Shown: piece by piece, positions 4,475 through 6,745 of the stretch
How positions within the stretch are numbered: position 1 is the first letter of the stretch
How the letters are laid out: the number at the start of each line of letters is the position of its first letter
Source of the DNA: Candidatus Kerfeldbacteria bacterium CG08_land_8_20_14_0_20_43_14
GTDB taxonomy: Bacteria; Patescibacteriota; Patescibacteriia; PEXW01
Assembly: GCA_002774575.1 (NCBI GenBank)
Contig: PEXW01000003.1
Location: 1 to 6,745 of the forward strand
Reading direction: 5' to 3'
DNA length: 6,745 nucleotides
The notes under the pieces: generated by a model
The model's database searches: none
The model's input: the letters and a program-made list of their open reading frames with translations, nothing else
Told to the model about the DNA's origin: nothing
Position numbers and translations under genes: made by a program

Positions 4475-4847
4475 TCGGCAGCTCTGCTAAGGTGAACGAC
4501 CTGCTCATGTAGATTGGGTTACGGCTCAATCTCGCGTGTTGCCTCATCTTTACCATGAGGTCTCACCAGAATGCCGTGGCTTTACGCCCGCCTGCCAAAG
4601 CCGCCACTCATTTGGCGGGAAGACACAGAAGGGCCTCTCGTCGCAATGCTATTTGAGGTCAAATTCAAATTGGCAAGCGGCGGGCAGGGAGCGCGGCAGC
4701 GTGTGAGCAAAGATTGAGAGCGCACTTCTTGCCTGCTTCTAGTGGAGGTTTTGCCCGCTTTGGGTGAATACTCCCGCATAAAATACAGCTCTAAGTCCTG
4801 CGCAGGCGGGACAAAGGGCAGTGGTACGGACGGAAACAGGCAAATAT
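4475..4847 (+). other. Structured, gene-free region upstream of the template repeat
   Basis: No credible gene lies here. Several local hairpins are present. GATTG (4512-4516) pairs with CAATC (4527-4531). CCTCAT (4542-4547) pairs with ATGAGG (4555-4560). GGCTTT (4578-4583) pairs with AAAGCC (4597-4602). CCGCCA (4601-4606) pairs with TGGCGG (4613-4618), in part competing with the previous one. A long-range pair, CCCGCCTGC (4587-4595) with GCAGGCGGG (4802-4810), would close a domain just before the template repeat. CCTGCGCAGG (4797-4806) is itself palindromic. This could be the 5' part of the template RNA. It does not match RNase P RNA, tmRNA or SRP RNA motifs that I know. Confidence 0.45.
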
Positions 4848-4963
4848 CTTGATTCGGACGGTAACCGCGTCAACGTCGGCAACTTTGACTCCAAGGGCTT
4901 GAACGTCAACAACAATTCGGATGACAACTACAACGATAACCTTAGTCTCGCTGCCGCCCGGAA
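4848..4963 (+). repeat. Template repeat (TR) of the retroelement
   Basis: Non-coding template whose RNA is reverse transcribed to renew VR1 and VR2. The core of 116 bases contains 32 adenines. In the frame matching the targets it has nine AAC codons and one AAT, a known TR trait: AAC can mutate widely without giving a stop. One AAG codon (4893-4895) could yield TAG. The 3' end GGAACTGC differs from the targets' GGAAGTGA. It is on the same strand as the targets and the reverse transcriptase, 455 bases after target gene 2 and 405 bases before the reverse transcriptase start. Weak similarity to the target coding context continues on the left (VRTETGKY encoded at 4824-4847). Confidence 0.95.
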
Positions 4964-4984
4964 CTGCACCCTCGCTCTAGTTAC

Positions 4985-5017
4985 CAAGAAGTACCCCGAT
5001 TACGTGGGTACTTCTTG
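4985..5017. other. 12-bp perfect hairpin between template repeat and avd
   Basis: CAAGAAGTACCC (4985-4996) pairs perfectly with GGGTACTTCTTG (5006-5017) around a 9-base loop. It starts 21 bases after the template repeat and touches the avd stop codon (5018-5020). Neither strand has a T-run after it, so it is not a classical intrinsic terminator. It may define the 3' end of the template RNA or of the convergent avd mRNA, or be bound by the retroelement proteins. Confidence 0.7.
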
Positions 5018-5380
5018 CTACTCCTTGGTTGATTTTATCCAACCGCTAAGCATTCGGCCAATTTCATCCACGTTTGTTTGCAGGACGACGTATTTTTTGT
5101 TGTCTATCGCTTTTACTTCTTTTGCCAGCCGGAAAAAGACCCGCGCCATATTGAGCTTGAGACTTACCTGTTCCAGAGTGGAATATTTTGCGTTTTTTGG
5201 CTCTTGACTTGCCAGCAAAATTCCCTCTACGATATCCAGAATGGTTTGCTCGCATTTCTGCCAGAGCGTATAGCGATCCTGCTTGGGCACGGCGAGCCGG
5301 TACGAATACAACGTTTTGTACAGGTCGTACGATTTTTTGAAAATCGGAATGTTAAATTCATCAATGGTATGAAGATTCAT
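5018..5380 (-). CDS. avd: Avd, accessory variability determinant (120 aa)
   Basis: Small helical protein of the Avd / four-helix-bundle (S23-like) family. In the Bordetella phage DGR, Avd forms a pentamer that binds the reverse transcriptase and template RNA and is required for mutagenic homing. The length of 120 is close to the usual 110-130. Four amphipathic helices can be traced: residues 8-28 (FNIPIFKKSYDLYKTLYSYR), 33-58 (KQDRYTLWQKCEQTILDIVEG onward), 65-90 (YSTLEQVSLKLNMARVFFRLA) and 95-117 (KKYVVLQTNVDEIGRMLSGWIK), with basic residues throughout. It is encoded opposite to the targets, template and reverse transcriptase. Its ATG (5380-5378) overlaps the reverse transcriptase start by 12 bases, head to head. 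No Shine-Dalgarno sequence precedes it and no clear promoter was found. Confidence 0.88.
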   Translation of the reverse strand: MNLHTIDEFNIPIFKKSYDLYKTLYSYRLAVPKQDRYTLWQKCEQTILDIVEGILLASQEPKNAKYSTLEQVSLKLNMARVFFRLAKEVKAIDNKKYVVLQTNVDEIGRMLSGWIKSTKE

Positions 5381-6418
5381 AATGATATTTTTAAGCGGAT
5401 TATTTCACTGGAAAATTTGTTCTGTGCCTGGGACGAGTTTAAGAAAGACAAGCGGAAGAAAAAAGACGTGATGCGTTTTGAGTGGCGGCTGGAAGAGAAT
5501 ATTTTTCGGCTCCATTATGAACTGAGGCACAAGCACTACCGTCACGAGCCGTACACCTCATTCTACATTACTGACCCGAAGGTTCGCCACATCCACAAGG
5601 CCACCGTTCGGGATAGAATATTGCACCATGCGATGTTCGCCGTTTTGAATCCTCTATTTGAACCATCGTTCATTCCCCACTCATTTTCATGCCAGATTGG
5701 GAAAGGGATGCATAGGGGCGTGAATGTGCTGGAACGAATGTTACGGCAAGAAAGCCACAATCATACCAAGCCCTGTTTTGCGCTCAAGTGCGATATTCAA
5801 AAATTCTTCGGGTCGGTTGACCATGATATTCTTTTTTCGATCCTCGTGCGGCGCATTCAGGATGATGACGCATTGTGGCTAATCAAAGAAATTATTGGAA
5901 GTTTCAGGTCAGAGAACACTACTATTTTTGAGCGCAAAGGATTGCCCATTGGCAATTTAACTTCACAGTTATTCGCTAATATTTACCTCAACGAGCTTGA
6001 CCAGTACGTAAAACACATTTTGAGGGCGAAAAAGTACGTGCGCTACACCGATGACTTTGTTATTATTTCCGAAGATTATACGTATTTAGCAAATATCATT
6101 ATGCCCTTGCGCGAGTTCCTCGCTAATAGATTATTGCTCAATTTACATCCAAGAAAAATGACAATTCGCAAATTCAGCCAAGGCATAGATTTTCTCGGGT
6201 ACGTTGTGTTACCGCGCTATCGCGTACTTCGCACAAAAACGGAGCGGCGGATATTCAGAAAATTGCATTTGCGAACGATTGATTTTCGTAATGGGAATAT
6301 TAGGCAAGAAACACTTAAGCAATCGTTACAGTCGTATCTCGGTGTACTGTCGCATGCAAACGCGTACCTGCTCAGCCAAGAATTGCAAAACCATTTTTGG
6401 TACTGGCAAAACGAATAA
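5369..6418 (+). CDS. DGR reverse transcriptase (349 aa)
   Basis: Error-prone reverse transcriptase that copies the template RNA, misincorporating opposite adenines, in complex with Avd. Length and order are typical. SLENLFCAWDEFKKDKRKK (13-31) is the usual N-terminal segment. RDRILHHAMF follows at 81-90. Motif A is ALKCDIQKFFGSVDHD (138-152), with metal-binding D142. GLPIGNLTSQLFANIYLNELD (191-211) carries the DGR signature IGNxxSQ in place of QGxxxSP of other reverse transcriptases. YVRYTDDF (223-230) has catalytic D228-D229; Thr at the x of YxDD is less usual than Met or Val. GIDFLGYVV (272-280) precedes the thumb. No endonuclease or maturase domain follows. The frame stays open upstream to 5078, but that part is antisense to avd. 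ATG 5369 fits the family N-terminus, although no good Shine-Dalgarno sequence precedes it. Promoter not identified; readthrough from template RNA is possible. Confidence 0.97.
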   Translation: MKIHNDIFKRIISLENLFCAWDEFKKDKRKKKDVMRFEWRLEENIFRLHYELRHKHYRHEPYTSFYITDPKVRHIHKATVRDRILHHAMFAVLNPLFEPSFIPHSFSCQIGKGMHRGVNVLERMLRQESHNHTKPCFALKCDIQKFFGSVDHDILFSILVRRIQDDDALWLIKEIIGSFRSENTTIFERKGLPIGNLTSQLFANIYLNELDQYVKHILRAKKYVRYTDDFVIISEDYTYLANIIMPLREFLANRLLLNLHPRKMTIRKFSQGIDFLGYVVLPRYRVLRTKTERRIFRKLHLRTIDFRNGNIRQETLKQSLQSYLGVLSHANAYLLSQELQNHFWYWQNE

Positions 6419-6420
6419 AC

Positions 6421-6642
6421 TTATTTTACAAAATATGATAGCTTTCTTCGGTAGAGCTCGGAAAATTCTTTTAACTGGATAACATCAATGCGCCGTTGGC
6501 CGGATTCTATTTTAGAAACGTATGACTGGGTTCTGCCGAGTTTTTGTGCTACTTCTTTTTGATCTAATCCTGCGGCGAGGCGGGCTTTTTTGAGTTGCTT
6601 AATCAGATATTTATGTTCTTGAGTGTAGATTGATTTTTCCAT
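6421..6642 (-). CDS. Small XRE/Cro-family helix-turn-helix regulator (73 aa)
   Basis: Single-domain DNA-binding protein, probably a dimeric transcriptional repressor. The five-helix XRE fold runs from residue 13 to 66: LIKQLKKARLAAGLDQKEVAQKLG begins the domain, helix 2 is QKEVAQKLG (28-36), and recognition helix 3 is TQSYVSKIESGQR (38-50). The short tail ends YRRKLSYFVK. The frame extends upstream beyond 6642 toward the window end, but that part lacks family similarity. ATG 6642 gives the usual short N-terminus, although without a Shine-Dalgarno sequence. It converges on the reverse transcriptase with two bases between the stops and no terminator. It may control the retroelement, a neighbouring gene or only itself; nothing here decides that. 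Confidence 0.85.
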   Translation of the reverse strand: MEKSIYTQEHKYLIKQLKKARLAAGLDQKEVAQKLGRTQSYVSKIESGQRRIDVIQLKEFSELYRRKLSYFVK

Positions 6643-6672
6643 AGGTGTTGACTTGTTGATATGAGATGGTTG

Positions 6673-6720
6673 CAAAACTAATTTTGTTGTAAAATAAGGA
6701 TATAAAGTAATTAATTTTGT
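6673..6720. promoter_or_regulatory. Possible operator region of the XRE gene
   Basis: TAATTTTGT occurs twice, at 6679-6687 and 6712-6720, 33 bases apart (about three helical turns). The first copy is part of the inverted repeat CAAAA (6673-6677) with TTTTG (6682-6686). The segment is 31-78 bases upstream of the regulator's start, a place where XRE repressors commonly bind. The region is AT-rich, so chance repeats are plausible. Confidence 0.25.
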
Positions 6721-6745
6721 ACTCTTATGCAACAACAAAAACAAA

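Noticed and set aside
4828..4839. GACGGAAACAGG before the template resembles GACGGAATCAGG in leader 1
   Set aside because: The surrounding bases cannot form the P2 stem, so I treat the match as chance.
4475..4847. Housekeeping RNA (RNase P RNA, tmRNA, SRP RNA) upstream of the template
   Set aside because: I looked for the conserved cores of each and found none that fit.
4821..5207. Plus-strand frame of 128 codons containing the template repeat
   Set aside because: The template keeps the target frame because it matches the VRs. The rest runs antisense through avd and lacks a ribosome binding site.
5078..5368. 97-codon N-terminal extension of the reverse transcriptase
   Set aside because: It is antisense to avd, with no family similarity. 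The expected N-terminal segment begins right after the ATG at 5369.
1..6745. CRISPR array
   Set aside because: No regularly spaced direct repeats with spacers are visible. The repeats present are explained by TR/VR copies, leaders and terminators.

Overview
The window carries a complete diversity-generating retroelement (DGR) with two tandem target genes. It sits beside a short stretch of ordinary chromosomal genes and a tRNA-Lys gene. The compact gene style, the two target proteins (a type I associate with Candidate Phyla Radiation genomes) and the non-canonical YmdB-like protein suggest a Patescibacteria/CPR bacterium or a mobile region of one. That assignment is an inference from style, not a marker-gene placement. 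UGA appears to act as a stop codon: both target genes end in TGA and are followed by terminators.

Layout. Positions 1-231 hold no gene but several palindromic hairpins. A YmdB-type metallophosphoesterase (232-1014, +) is followed by an HU-family DNA-binding protein (1059-1340, +). A bidirectional terminator separates HU from a convergent 125-residue unknown protein (1369-1746, -). Next come a MITE-like inverted-repeat element (1796-1905), a branched GC-rich hairpin element (1945-2023) and tRNA-Lys(CTT) (2082-2157). A 380-base non-coding stretch follows, with hairpins and G-runs.

The DGR occupies about 2539-6418. Two paralogous targets (2658-3407 and 3625-4392, both +) each have their own sigma70-like promoter, their own structured 5' leader, a C-terminal variable repeat (VR) ending at the stop codon, and their own terminator. 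The template repeat (TR, 4848-4963) lies downstream on the same strand, after about 370 bases of structured non-coding DNA. Avd (5018-5380) is on the opposite strand. The reverse transcriptase (5369-6418, +) has the DGR signature IGNLTSQ and a YTDD active site. Every substitution between TR and VR falls on a TR adenine: 20 in VR1 and 22 in VR2, with none at other bases. This is the hallmark of adenine-specific mutagenic homing. A small XRE-type regulator (6421-6642, -) converges on the end of the reverse transcriptase.

How it works together (inference from known DGRs): TR RNA is copied by the reverse transcriptase with Avd, with errors opposite adenines. The mutated cDNA replaces the 3' end of either target gene, varying the last 38-39 residues of two related proteins. 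The least expected parts are the matched promoter-leader-terminator packaging of both targets, including two leader hairpins whose stems differ by compensatory changes; the antisense avd whose start codon overlaps that of the reverse transcriptase; and the structured region upstream of TR.
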